A stretch of 64,000 nucleotides of DNA from Purshia tridentata (GCA_003254885.1 QANT01004022.1:62001-126000); one strand, 5' to 3'; shown: positions 32,861 through 46,110, counted from the first letter of the stretch. Notes: a model not told the origin generated them from the letters alone. Program-made: numbers and translations.

Positions 32861-35800
32861 ATGGCGCCAAATCCAAAAATTTCGGCAGCCTTTCGTGCAA
32901 TGGCAGATCTTGGGATTAATGAAAACCAGGTTAAACCAGTATTGAAGAAACTTTTGAGGTTGTATGACAAAAACTGGGAATTGATTGAATCAGAGAGTTA
33001 TAGAGTTCTTGCAGATGCTATATTTGAGGAGGAGGATTCTAAGGTATATATACTTTTTCTTTTTTTTCCTTTTGTTAGGCATTCTTTATTTCGTTTTCAT
33101 TTCTCTCTTTCTCGTATCTATCTATCTATTTTCTTTACTTATGTCTGTCTGATTTTATTTCATCTGCTAGGTTGTGGAAGAAAAGAAGAAATGCATGGAT
33201 TATGATGTATGTAATTTAAATTTCCTTGGTTGTGGTGCTCTGCCTTCTTGATTTCTCATCATTCTTGTGGCTATATTTGCTGACATGTCTGGCTTGTTAA
33301 CTGTTAGGAGGAAGATATGGAGGAAGAACCTCAGCTGCATCAGGAACCTGAACGCCCTTTGAAAAGGTATTCAAGAAGTCATGAGAGTTCATCTCGGAAG
33401 AAGAAATCTACAAATAATGATGTATACACTTGACTCCCTTGCATGTGTTTCTTGCATTCTCATCCTTCTACCTTTATCTGATGACATTCTTTTGGCCTAT
33501 TGTCTAGCTGGAGGATGACATGGAAGAAGAATTTCTCCTGCCTCATGAGCCTGAACGTCCCCTGAAAAGGTTACGCTTAAGAGGTCATGAGGGTCCGATT
33601 TCACCTTCCCAGAATACCTGCAACCCTGTGTCAGGTGGTACTTCATTGATAAGGCCAAAAGTGGAGGCAGATGAGCTACTTGATTCTTGTTCTCCACGGT
33701 GGCCACAAGACATTGCACGGTCACCTGAGTCAAGAGCTGAACTGCAGCAACCAATTTCACCCCATCTTGGTGTTAGAAAGAAGGGCAAGCAACCTGTTAT
33801 GTCTAAACCATTGGAACCACAGGAAAGATCTGATCAGTTCTCACGCCAAGTTGCATCCCAAGGGAAAAGTAATGTTTCGGAGAGATCATCTCATAGTTTG
33901 CGCTCTGCGGAGATGATGGTTGAACCAGGCATCATTCTTTTGCCTAAACGAAATGTTGGCACTCATCAATTAGTCAAGCCTAAAGATGAACCCTTCACCG
34001 ATGACGTGTTTACTAAAGAAATGCCACGAGATGAGGTTCCTATTGCAGTGATCCTTCCAGGTACATTTTGTTCCCCCTATACTATGATAGTCCACCAGCT
34101 AGATAGCTGGAACCAGGAACCAACAAAATACTGTGAATGAAATATATCAATGACTGCCAATTATAAACATTGATGGCATAACACTATGGCTTAAAATTTT
34201 ATGGGTATTCTTACTGCCTTCGACAATCTTCTCATAGAATGATATTTGTTTTGTTCAACTTCTGTAGGTCCATCAAGTAAGGAAAACTCTCTACTCAAAA
34301 ATGGTGCAACTGAAAAACACCATGATCAAGAACCCGTGGCATCCCAAGAGAAAAAAAGTAGAAATGATATTCAAGCTCCATCTGATGAGAGGGGAATGGA
34401 CCTTGAGCTTGCAACCATTGCAGAGGGATCTCCTTGTAACGTGACGGTAGAGGAATCTCCTTGTAACTTGGAGGTTGCCTCCTCATCCTTAGGAGAGGTA
34501 AAGCTTTCTATGAGTTGCAATCCAGCTATTGGAAGAGCAGATATTCATATGCCTACTCTAGATGACATTCTAAAATTGACAGAGGAAAAATGTTTGCACT
34601 CATACAAAATTATTGATCCAAACTTTTCTCTAAAGAAACTGTTGGGGCACATGTGTGACAGCTTCTTGGAGTTGGTAACTAATTCTGATAGTGAATCACA
34701 GGATGGATCAATTAATATATCACCAAGTATTGATGCATGGCAAAAATCTGCTGCTTGGGATGCTGTCGGTGGAAATAAGGAAACATTGTGTATGCCATCA
34801 TGTTCTTCAAATGGGTCTGTTAGTATTGAATGCCCTAGTGCGGTAACTGTTCTTCAAGTTCCCAGACCTTTGTCTTTAAATGGTGCTGATGACTGCACAC
34901 AAACCTGTAGGAGGATTGTTTCTAATGGTTTTGCTGAGGATGATAAGGAAGGCGGATTGGGAGACTCTTGTGGTCTGGTGGTTGTTCAACAGTGCGATCT
35001 AACTACTGGTGATTTAAGGACTATTCATGATAAATATGACATAACTAAAGGAGAAGAAAGAGTAAGAATATCATGGGTAAATGAAATGAGCAGCGAATGT
35101 CCACCATCTTTTTTCTATATCTCCCAAAGCCTTGTTTTCCAAGATGCTGATGTTAACTTCTGCCTGTCTGGGATTGGGGATGAGAATTGCTGCGGAACTT
35201 GCTTTGGTGATTGCTTAGCAGCGTCTGTATGTTGTGCTTGTGCATGTCATACTGGGGGTGAGTTTGCTTACACTCCAGAAGGCCTTGTTAAAGATGATTT
35301 CTTGGAAGAGTGTATCTCTATGACTCGCAACCCTCAACAACACCGTCCCTTCTACTGTAAAAACTGCCCAATCGAAAGATTAAAGAATGATGATTGTTTA
35401 GAACCATGCAAAGGCCACTTAAAGAGGAAGTTTATTAAAGAATGTTGGAGCAAATGCGGCTGCCACAGACAATGTGGCAACCGTGTGGTCCAGAGAGGCT
35501 TAAATTGCAAGTTGCAGGTGTGAATTTATGCAAAAATGTCCTTAGTTGATGGGGGTGATGTTTTTCTTTTCTTGTTGATGTAAATCTTGTGTATAAATTG
35601 TTTCATTTATTTTGATAGCTCTGTTCTGTGAGGATATAATGTTATATAAAATTTGCTTGTGTAATACCTTTTGTCAGTTCAAATGCAGCTTCTCCGATTG
35701 ATTTGCCTTGTGTATTCCAGGTATTTTTTACTTCTGAAGGAAAAGGATGGGGTCTACGAACCTTAGAGGACCTTCCAAAAGGTGCCTTTGTGTGTGAGTA

Positions 35801-37647
35801 CGTTGGGGAAATACTGACCAGCGAAGAGTTACATGCGAGGAACATCCAAAGCACCAGAAGTGGGAAACGTCCCTATCCGGTGCTACTGGATGCAGATTGG
35901 GGTTCCAAAGCGAATTTGAGGAATACAGAAGCTCTCTGTTTGGATGCAACAAACTATGGAAATGTTGCTAGGTTTATTAATCATAGGTAAACGCTTGAAG
36001 TCCACTAACACGAAATATAGCCTATGGCCATTTTTTATTTGTTTGCGCGACAAATTTTTCACTTATGGTTCAGTTCTATGATATGCATCTTTTACCCAGA
36101 TACTATAATGACATCTATTTTGCATATGCTTAAATAGAATCCTAAAGTGATACATGCTCAGTTTCTGGTTTCTGCTATGGACGGAATGTTTATGTTTAAA
36201 ATCAGAAATGATATAGTAGGAAAATAGCTCAGGATGGGGTTGTAATTGCAATAAGAAAACTTAAACTAATTAAAAAGGGAATTCAGAGTAGGCAATGCAT
36301 GTTGAAATTTTGCTGCATTAAAATGAAAGTTTATGCTAGTTCTTCTGTTGCACAAAATTATAGTTAGAAATGGCTTTAGAGAAAAAGCAAGAATTCACAT
36401 TGAAGCACCTGGAGTCATTATGAACCTCTAGAGTGCATTATTTGTTCAAACAAAGTGAGACACGAATCTAGTTGATGATGAATTATGACTTTTGTTAAGC
36501 TAAGTGTCTGATTGTGTTACAAGGAGTTAACCTTCAGAACATCTGACATATTATTTTGTATTTTACTAGATGTTTGGATGCAAACTTGGTTGAGATCCCA
36601 GTTGAAGTGGAGACCCCGGATCATCGCTTTTATCATGTACGGAATATTTGATCATTTGTATAGTTATAGTTATCTGCTTTGTCGGTGGTTGCAGATTTCA
36701 TGCTTCAAGCTTAGCAAGTATAATAGAATATTTAATGTGCCCTCTTGTGCAGCTTGCTTTTTTCACAACAAGAAAAGTAGATGCCTTGGAAGAGCTTAAT
36801 TGGGTAAGTATTTTAACCTTATTAGATTGTAGTTTTGCATATATTGTATGTTCTTCAGAATTCGTTTGTTTTTGGCATACAAATCTCTGCTCCCATACAA
36901 GGACAACAGCATCCAAAACATTTGAATGAATCATTAATTCCATGGAGCAGTATTTTGTTGCAACCCTTCTACATATGAAAATTACTCCAATTTTTTCTTG
37001 TATTTATTCAGCAAAGTTTTACTGCGCTATGGAAATACCCACTGTCTAGTTTACTAGTTCAACTTTCATTAGATGTTATTCATTTTGAATTTCACGAAAT
37101 TGATTAGTGTTATAAATGTATTTGTGGACCTCCCACCATTACATGACTGTACTTGTAAGGATTTTCTGATTACAATTGTATCTGATGGTTGAGGCTTTGA
37201 ACAGAATGATTTAACTGAATAATTTAATTCCTGTATAAATGACTATTTGGATTTATGTGGCCTCTCTTAAGCTGCTGCTATATATGATCTCTCTGCAGGA
37301 TTACGGCATTGACTTTGATGACCATGATCATCCTGTTAGGGTCTTCGACTGCCGATGTGGCAGTAAATTCTGCAGGAGCATGAAACGTTCAAATAGTAAG
37401 TGTATTTTTAAAATTTTTAATTCCCTTGAGACTAAATTTTCACATCCTTGTCTGTGACAATCATTTTCTTGCCCAATTGTGCATTTCTGTATGATTTTTA
37501 TTAGCCCAATTTTCATCTGGTTTTATAAATAATTGGGATGCTCTTTGATTTTTATTCTAATTATGTGTTATTACTTATTCCTGATGCTAACCTTCATTTT
37601 CATGCCCACATGCAACAGGATCTAGATCTGCATCAATGTCAAGGTGA
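32861..37647 (+). CDS. SUVR-type histone-lysine N-methyltransferase (WIYLD, pre-SET, SET)
   Basis: Ten coding exons: 32861..33043, 33171..33206, 33308..33421, 33508..34060, 34268..35517, 35721..35986, 36570..36636, 36753..36803, 37299..37395 and 37619..37647. The total is 2646 nt, or 881 residues. Residues 1-61 are a WIYLD domain (AFRAMADLGINENQVKPVLK; LYDKNWELIESE), which in SUVR4 binds ubiquitin. A long low-complexity region follows. The Cys-rich pre-SET is at about 595-705 (CCGTCFGDC, CCACACH, CGCHRQCGN). The SET domain, at about 713-845, holds GWGLRTLEDLPKGAFVCEYV, ARFINHRC and LAFFTTRK. The post-SET is CRCGSKFC, and the tail is RSRSASMSR. SUVR proteins act in H3K9 methylation, transposon silencing or RNA-directed DNA methylation. 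Nuclear location is inferred. SUVR1, SUVR2 and SUVR4 cannot be told apart here. Confidence 0.93.
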
Positions 37648-38086
37648 ACGCTTGAGAGAACAGATCACACCAATGATATGTGAAAAGCTGAGGGTAAAGA
37701 TCTTTTGGATGTATTTGTACAGCGTTTTTGGATCTTTTGTATGGTTTTGTATAGTTCATTAGGCGTCTTATGCCATTAGTGATAATTTAAACTCTTGGCG
37801 CTGCCCATCTTACTGTGTTTACGGAGGCTACAGCACACTGCTTAAATTACTCTGTAGTTCTATGTCCTTGGTTGTGTTTTTTTGTAAGTAAAATACATGT
37901 AGCCAGATACACCAAGGTGGAACTTGTTGAGTCTATTGCTATAGCTCTGTTTCTGAGACGCCAGAAAAAGCCCATGCTACCTTTACAATTATACCTTTAA
38001 TTACGAAGCTTAATGTCATTACAATTACATAGTAGGTGGGTTCATCATTCATGTACACACGTCTGAACTGAGTTTGGGTCTGGCTC
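37648..38086. other. Spacer between convergent genes
   Basis: This stretch holds the 3' UTRs of the SUVR gene (+) and the hydroquinone reductase gene (-). I see no further gene in it. Confidence 0.6.
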
Positions 38087-39489
38087 TTAAGAAACATAGA
38101 GCGTGGCCGTGCGTTTATCTTTAAGCGACGTTGAATTCCTGTTATGAGGTCTGCAGAGGGCTTGATGTTCAGCCCCAGCGGGCACGATCGGTTGAATGCT
38201 GCCTGGATTGAGTGGGAAAAGGGTTTTGTAGTAGCCATCCATAATTGAAGCAAAATTGCAAGTTTGAGCCACCTCTGGAATCTGTAAACAAAACAAGGGC
38301 TTAGTCCTTTTCCCATTGAATTCAAGTAAAAAGAATGAATGAATAACTAGGTTTGGAGTGAAAAAGGCAGTACTTGATAGATGTCACGCATATAAGCATG
38401 AAGATTAGGATACTCAAGCAGCTTCCTCTTGGTGCATTTGAACAACACATTGTACACAAGATCGAACCGAATCAAAGTAGTGAAGAGACAAACATCTGCA
38501 AGCGTCAGTTCATCCCCGCACAAGTAGCGTTCACAGCTCAAATGATCTTCTAACATGTCCAATGTATTGAACAACTCATTCACTGCTGTATCATATGCTT
38601 CTTGAGACTGAGCAAACCCACATCTGCAAAAATGGTGGGAATTAATTAACAGTATAAAATTTGAATCAGGGGGGAATTAAGTAATTATTTACCTATAAAC
38701 CCCATTATTGACATTGGGGTATATTATGTTATTCCAGTCCTCAATCTTTTGCTTCATTGAAGGTGGTGAAAGATCCAAACCCGGATTACCCGCCACTTCA
38801 TTAAGACCCGAATTGAACAATTGGATTATGTCATAACTCTCGTTGCACACCACTTCCTTCCTCTCTTTATCCCAAAGCATTGGCACTGTGGACCGACCAT
38901 CGTACCCTCCTGCTCTTGATTTATACACCTCTTTCAAAGTTGAGCACCCGTTTGCGTTATCCGGACCCGGGGCAAGTGTATCCGGGTCGGGTTTACGGGT
39001 ATTCTTGAATTGCCAAGAGCCGTCCTGGCCCGGGGCTGCGACTGAGACGGGCACGGCGTCTTGAAGGCCCTTGAGGGCCCGGACTATGAGTGTGCGGTGG
39101 GCCCAGGGGCACGGGAGGCCCACGTAGAGGTGCAGCGTGCTTTGCGCTTGCCGCGGGATGCTTGTGGCGCGAAACCTGGAGGCCGGTCTAGAGTAACCGC
39201 GGGAGGGATCGGACGGGGCGAGCTGGGACATCATCAGGCGCCACGTGGAGTTCCACGCCGTATGTACGGTGGAGATTATGAGGCCCGGCGGGAGGGATGG
39301 ACCCCACAGGAGCTTGCTGACGGAGGTGAGCAGGGAAGTCGGGTCCGGCGGTGTAGGTTTGCTGAGGGACATTCTAGTGCTGACTTGGCGTCTGACGATG
39401 GGCTTGGCCCATTTGGAGGACGAGCTGCTTGGCTTCGTCGGTGGTGGAGTTGGGAGGTGGGGGAAGCTCAGCAGGGAAGTGCAGACCAT
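38087..39489 (-). CDS. Glutathionyl-hydroquinone reductase (GST Xi / ECM4 family)
   Basis: Three exons, 39489..38693, 38623..38374 and 38281..38087, give 413 residues. The first 40 residues are rich in Ser, Thr, Pro and basic residues, as in a plastid transit peptide. The thioredoxin-like domain carries the catalytic motif LPCPWAHR with Cys127, which marks glutathionyl-hydroquinone reductases. [12 protein letters not shown] and [13 protein letters not shown] follow. The helical domain includes [20 protein letters not shown] and [13 protein letters not shown]. The enzyme reduces glutathionyl-quinone adducts to free hydroquinone, releasing GSSG. The last exon ends the family core near [14 protein letters not shown] and adds a short extra tail. 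An in-frame ATG at 39552 would add 21 residues; the start at 39489 gives the better transit peptide. Confidence 0.92.
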
Positions 39490-40112
<623 letters not shown>

Positions 40113-40936
40113 GAGTGATTCTAGTAGTCTTTGATTTTGAATTCTGTCAATTTAGGAATTAGGGTTACTTGCAGAGCGTTGTTAATTTCTTTGTTTCGGA
40201 AGATCTATGTTTTGATGTTCTGTTAGATAAATATAATCAGATTTTTAATTTTGATTTTCTATTATCTATGAATCTTCTTGGTGTGTGGTTGGATCTCAGT
40301 TTTAGCTGGCATTTTTATGAACTGTTTATACAGATATGAGGAAATATTGATGATGATGATCACCATAGATGAGATTGCATCTTCGATATGACATGAAATT
40401 GTTATTGTATTCTTTCTCACTGCATCGTATTTTATTTTGATTCAAAATTAATACGGAATTAACATAAAATTGGAAAAAAAGCAATGCAATTTGGTATGAA
40501 ATAATCAATTAAAAGTAGTGCCGCCCCAGAGGCCCCAAACAACAAAGTACAAACAAAAACAAAAACAAATTTGACTTTTAGGATTAAAATCCATAATTTA
40601 AAATTTGGTATTTTGGTTTTGGTTTACAGTTTTACAGTTTAACTCTATTCATTTTGAATTATCCCATTTTTTCTATGCGATGATAATCATGAATCATGAC
40701 ACGATGCAAAACTCTAAATTATTCTTTATATTAAAAAAAGAAAAATGGTGAAATAAATTAAATAATAATAAATAAATAAAGGTTGGAGAGGGCGGGAAAT
40801 CCAGAAAGTCAGCACGACAGTGCCGCATTGAGGGCTTTACTAAATTCTGAAATTTTTGACTCCAATTCACATTCCACATCCAACGTATTCATCAAACACA
40901 GCTGGGGGTTTCCCCTAAGAGGCGAGGAAGACGACG
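40113..40936. other. RPL23 3' flank and promoter of the next gene
   Basis: AT-rich, with CAAAAACAAAAACAAA near 40552. The last 150 bp should be the leader of the downstream gene. No other feature is seen. Confidence 0.55.
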
Positions 40937-43768
40937 ATGGGTTGGAACCACCCAGACATCTCATTGGAACAACTGATGAATCTGATCATAGGGTTCGTAG
41001 ATATACTGATTCTGCTTTCTGGGTATCAATCTTCTGGTCGCCTTGCACACTGGGACTCCCACAACATCAAGAAGGCCTTCCAATGGGGCCTCCTCTTCGA
41101 AAATGTCAGTATTCATTACCTTTTCCTTGTCTCTTAGTTGAGTACAGTTATTGAGAGTTTGTTTTTGCTATTATTAGGTCCTTGGAAGTTTGAGTTGCTC
41201 AGATGATTACGAGGACTCGGTGAAGGAACTTGATGCAGCTCTATCGGAAATGACATCCGCTGCCTTTTTCCCCAAGGTTATAGTCTTATAGAGAGCATTG
41301 TTTTGACACCTTGAGTTTGTTCAATTAATCTATTAACTAGTTTACTTATGACCAAGTTTTAAGTCCAGCCTGATTAGCTTGGTTATCTACTTGTATCTGG
41401 TAAATCAGGGCCTTGCAAATTTGTCATCCGCTACTCTTACTACGGCACGGTGTTTTGTCTTGGACCATCTCATTCATACTTTACCCGTGAGAGATGCACA
41501 CCTCAGAGCTTTGCTGATAGCAACTGTGGAGATGGATCTTCAGGAGCTATCAAAAACTGAGCATGATTTTCTGAATTTATACCTCAGCAAGTTGAAGCTA
41601 CAGAGTACATCACTTAACCCAGGCATTGCGCCAGCTACGAAGATTGAAAATTGCTCTGGTGATGGTTTAACAAAATACGCGGTTCAAGAGCTCTCTAAGA
41701 GGTGGTCTGCGGTTTCTATCATATCAACGGTTGAGACAGGCTTAGATGTTCTTTCTCAAAGTGTCAGATGTAGCAGTTGGAGCAAGTTTGATGATAACTT
41801 ATTTAAAGAACAACTAAAGCATGAAAATTCTCCAGCGTAAGTGGGAAGTGTGTGTGCAAGCTTCTGTGTAGTAGAAACTGAGTAATTTGTATGAGCAAAG
41901 TGAATTGTGTCATATGTGCAAGATTTGGTGCAAGTAGTTGTAGTAGACTGTATGTGTCTAGATTACCAAAAAGAAAAAACAAAATTCTGTTTGTGTCTAG
42001 CTTAAGTCGTGAGTGGCTAGTCCCTTTGGTGATAGAAGATGGTATGTCTCCCAATCAACTGCTCTTCTGCAATGCAGTTAGTTGAGTCACGAGTGTTTTC
42101 ATAGGTATCTAGAAAATTTTATGACAAATCAAAATGTTACTGTTGCATGTTTTCAAGATCACACTGCTATGGCCTGAACTGAATATCTTGTGACTACTTA
42201 TTCAGGACTGTAGAATGGTTGGTTGGTTCTCTGACATGGAAACGCTGGAAATCAGAGAATCTCGCATATTTTCTTGATAAGAGAACTGTTCAATTGGTCT
42301 CAGGTGCCAGCATGATATTTTCTTCCCCTAAGATTCAGTGGGTACAAATTTTTGAACGGTTGAATTTGAATCTTTCAGAAGGAGGTACTGATGATGGTCA
42401 GTGTGAAACAGTTGTAAGTCGGTTCATTTGTTTAAATAAATTAGAATGAATTTTTACCTTTTTCCTTTTTAGTTTTATGAATTTCTTGAATACTTGATAC
42501 TCTCCAGCAATTATTTTCTATTAACTAGTGTAATTACTTTCAGGAGCTCTTGTTGCTAGGGTGCATTACAAACAGATGGACTTCTCTAATTGAACATTTG
42601 GTGTCAGTTTCTTATAATAACCTTACTATTTCGGAGCTATATCATGAAGTGTGCAACCTACGTTATGGAAGATCTACAGCTCTTAAATCTAAACAGGAAG
42701 CAATGAGTACAAAGGTCATTTTTAAATGCTTACAAGAATAAACGTATTCGTGAGTCTGTGTGTTGTACATGCAAAATTTGAAATGCATGATATTTTGTTA
42801 ATTTTTATTGTGTTCTTTTTTCTTGCAAGTGCATCTAAGTGTTTGACTGTCTGCTACTCTGCAGATTTGGAGTCTCTGCATTCTTCTTTGCTTGTTCATA
42901 CTTGTATCTTCTTGGATTACTAATCAAGATTGGCTTTTATGGTTAAACTAGGAAAGTGACATTCTTGAGTATCTGAGTGGATTTCTGGGCAGTCAGCTGC
43001 ATCAGTTGTGGAAATTATCTCCAGCCCTTGGAGCCATTGCAATTCCATCCTGGTATTCCTATACTGTATACAATTTTTGGATTTGCCTTAGAGTTTGAAT
43101 CAATCACCTTGTTCGGTAGGAACTGAAATGAGTCATTTGGTTTTGAAGATTCTATTTCCCCCTTAAAATTTGTTTAAAATAAGCTATTTTTTGTAAAATT
43201 TTAAAAAATAAATCACATTGAAATAGCTTTAACAAATAACTATATAATTATTATAAGCATGGATGATGGTGATATCTCATATGACACAGTAGACTGGTTT
43301 AGTTTTGATGGGATTTTTAATCACCCTCTCCAGGTATATGTGTTAACTGTCGTTTTATTCTATATGTTTTTAAATTGAAGCAGGTGATAATTGGTGTTGC
43401 AGGTCACCCTTGTTTAGACTTTACCTGAGTGAAATTCAGATTCAATTCAGAGGAGACTTTTCAACAATGAGGTTTTGTATTGTAACTCATTTTCTCCATA
43501 TTGATACTAATAACTACTTGTCGAGATGTACGATTGTCGGGTGTTTACATTTATTTTGTTTTGTAGATGCTGTGACTGTGTTCATGATAGGAAGGAGCAC
43601 AATGACTGTGAGTATATTCAATTAATACCACAGCCAACACCCCTCCCCCTCCCCAAATTAAAAAAAGAATGCTTATATGCGATGCATGACTTATTTGCAG
43701 GTGCACTTGCTGAGAGAATTTGGTGCCTTTACATTTTCCATGTTTGTGGTTCTCGTCTAATTGCCTGA
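40937..43768 (+). CDS. Unrecognised multi-exon plant protein
   Basis: Nine exons: 40937..41104, 41178..41276, 41409..41836, 42206..42413, 42544..42714, 42952..43052, 43403..43471, 43567..43607 and 43701..43768. They total 1353 nt, or 450 residues. All junctions are GT..AG and in frame, which is strong evidence of a real gene. I do not recognise the family. The protein is mostly helical in appearance. It starts MGWNHPDISLEQLMNLIIGF, includes WLVGSLTWKRWKSENLAYFL and YLSGFLGSQLHQLWKL, and has a cysteine-rich end (CCDCVHDRKEHNDC) followed by ERIWCLYIFHVCGSRLIA. The Cys/His spacing near the end could bind a metal, but no named zinc-finger pattern fits. No signal peptide is apparent. Confidence 0.75.
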
Positions 43769-44877
43769 AGCTGTGGATGGTGCTCGACTGTTAGAGAAAT
43801 CTACTCTATGTAGGTTTAGACTATATATAACTGAATACATAGGTTGAAATTTAATAAATTGTTGAAAGAAGCTAAGTTTGAAGGTAAGTATTTATGGTTT
43901 TGGAAACTTGTGTGTGAAGTATTTTTAGTTTAGTTGTCTCGACCATGGTTTTGTAAGATTTATGGTACAATTGACTAAAGTTAGTTCTTTTTGTTTCCAA
44001 AAATGTATGTTTTATGTCGGCCAACTCTTGATATCATTTCAATATACATATTTTTCTTTCCAAAGGGTATTTTCTTGTACATTAATTTGAAAGGCCTAAA
44101 GTTTATGGATCCAACATTATTTTCTGCCTCCTTCTAGGATTTTGTGGTTTTCACTTTTCATCCATATCTGGTTTACTAGGTGGCTATTCTAAGGATTGTG
44201 TGATCTCTTAGAACTAATTATGCTTCATTTATACTTTGCTTAAAGATTTGCTTTGTTGGCACAATTTTAATTATTTTATTTTTACTATTGATATCAGTAT
44301 CAAAGACGTACACGACATAAAATTTCTCATGATCTTCGTGGGCCTTTTCTGTGCAAAGTGTGATAGGTTATGTGATAAAAAAGCTGTATAAAGGTCAGAA
44401 CATGTGATTAATTTACTATTGTTTATGTAGGTATGGACGGTTTAAACTTTTGATTCAGGAGTGGACCTCATTCTACTTTTATGCTTCCTGGAAAGTTCAC
44501 CACCAAGTCTTTGATTGAAACAGAAGCAAGATACAAACCATACAGACAAGCAACTTTTTAGAAGCCAATCACATTTAAAAAAGTGTTTTGTCATCTTTAC
44601 TGACATTACATCACCAGAGGCAAGTCTTCAATCCTTTCATCCAAACTTGGACCTATATGACCCAGGAATGGTATTAAAGCACACTGAATAGACTATTGAT
44701 TGTAATGTTTATCAACTTGCACCACTGAGAATGTGACATCTTACAGATGATGCTCTCTAGTGGGAATTTGACACTTACGGCTTCATCTGCTTGTTTTCTT
44801 GTACATCATAATATTCTTGGTGCTGTTTTGCTTCTCTATAAAACAACTCACAGCTAAAGGTGGACAAGGAGCTAGCA
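43769..44877. other. Spacer before the small protein gene
   Basis: AT-rich sequence with the 3' flank of the nine-exon gene on the left and the promoter or leader of the small protein on the right. Nothing else is supported. Confidence 0.5.
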
Positions 44878-45213
44878 ATGAAGGTTTCAAGCATCTCTAG
44901 TTTCTGGAAATTCCAGTGTATGAAGTTGGGGAAGAGAATTGCAAGCACCAAGTCTGCAGTCACATTTGTAATCTTTCAAAGAAGTTCATCATTGGGTTGT
45001 TGTGGCGGATCATATCTTTTGCGGCAGTTGGTTTGGAAGTTGAAGTCTCAATGGAAACAAGCTTTGGGAGGGCAAAGGAACTACATCCAATACAGTTATG
45101 ATCTTCACAGCTATTCTCTCAACTTCGACAGCGGTTCCAATGACCATCTCTCACCTCAAGTTTCCAGTGACGCTATGTCCCCTCAAAAGAGTGATTTTCA
45201 CAGAGACCATTGA
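44878..45213 (+). CDS. Small uncharacterised plant protein, 111 aa
   Basis: A single-exon frame of 111 residues from ATG at 44878. The core CCGGSYLLRQLVWKLKSQWK and then RNYIQYSYDLHSYSLNFD looks like a block I have seen in short plant proteins of unknown role, usually annotated as uncharacterised. The N-terminus is basic with no clear signal peptide, and the C-terminus is polar and Ser/Asp-rich. The W-K-L-x-S-Q-W-K-Q-A pattern is probably an amphipathic basic helix. I assign no function. The alternative of a chance frame is weakened by this conserved-looking block. Confidence 0.62.
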   Translation: MKVSSISSFWKFQCMKLGKRIASTKSAVTFVIFQRSSSLGCCGGSYLLRQLVWKLKSQWKQALGGQRNYIQYSYDLHSYSLNFDSGSNDHLSPQVSSDAMSPQKSDFHRDH

Positions 45214-45364
45214 AGGCAGAGGGACGAGGTTTTCCTTCAAGATGTATAGATATTTTCGATTCACTCAAGTCTGTTAGTCATTCAAATTTAGATTTACTAT
45301 GAGGTTTGTTGCTAATAGTAGCATGACAAATTTTGTTTCATTCTGAAGTCTCAAACTATTATTA

Positions 45365-46110
45365 GGCCCCGTTTGGATAAAGGGTGATTTAGATTTGAAT
45401 TTAGATTTAAGCTTTTCAAATCAAAATCCACCTATTTAGAATAATTTAAAGGAGTGTATTTGGATTTGGCTCAAATCCAAGATGGATTTGAGAGGGCTAA
45501 ATTCATGAATTTCAAATACCTTCTCCAACTAGGTATTTGAAATCCCACCATCCTACTCTCTCTCTCTTTCCCTCACTTCCGGCCACAATTGTTAGCGACC
45601 ACTGCCCACCACCCTCCGGCGACTTTCTGGCGATTTTTTTGGCTACCGCCGGTGACTTTCCGGTGACTTTTTCGGCCACCTCCGGCAACTTCCCTACGAC
45701 TTTTCCGGCCACCTCCGACAACTTTCCAGTGACTTTTTTAGCCACTCTCCGACGACTTTTCTGGCCATTCTTCGGCGAATTTTCCGGCCACCCTCCGATG
45801 ACTTTTTTTATTTTTAATCATATATTTCAATTCTTAAATTGTCAAAAAAAAATGAAATATTTTGTGAAATTCTCACCTTTAAATTTTGTATCCAAACAAT
45901 AGAATTTCAAATCTAGAGATTTCAATTTCATGAATTTTAAATGCATAAATTTGAAATCCAAATCCAAATCCAAATTCAAGAATCCAAACAAGTCCAGACA
46001 TAAAATAAATAGAATTTCAAATCTAGGGATTTCAATTTCATGAATTTTAAATGCATAAATTTGAAATCTAAATCCAAATTTAAATTCAAGAATCCAAACA
46101 AGTCCAGACA
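45365..46110. mobile_element. MITE-like non-autonomous DNA element
   Basis: The left end reads GGCCCCGTTTGGATAA, and the right end, reversed, reads GTCTGGACTTGTTTGGATTC. Both are followed by AT-rich sequence repeating GATTTAGATTTGAATTTAG. Ends of the GGCCCCGTTTGG type are common in plant MITEs. A 3 bp TTA lies before the left end, but a clear target duplication on the right is not visible, so the superfamily (PIF/Harbinger or hAT) is open. No transposase is present. Confidence 0.55.
45590..45812. repeat. 33 bp-period degenerate minisatellite
   Basis: A unit of about 33 bp built on TTTCCGGCCACCTCCGGCGA recurs about six times with substitutions and small indels. On the minus strand it reads as a degenerate 11-residue repeat of the form KVTGKLSEVAG. 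It lies inside the MITE-like element and is probably not coding. Confidence 0.7.

Noticed and set aside
45512-45902. Open frames over the minisatellite as a repeat protein gene
   Set aside because: The apparent 11-residue repeat follows from the 33 bp unit. The frame has no start context or conserved flanks.
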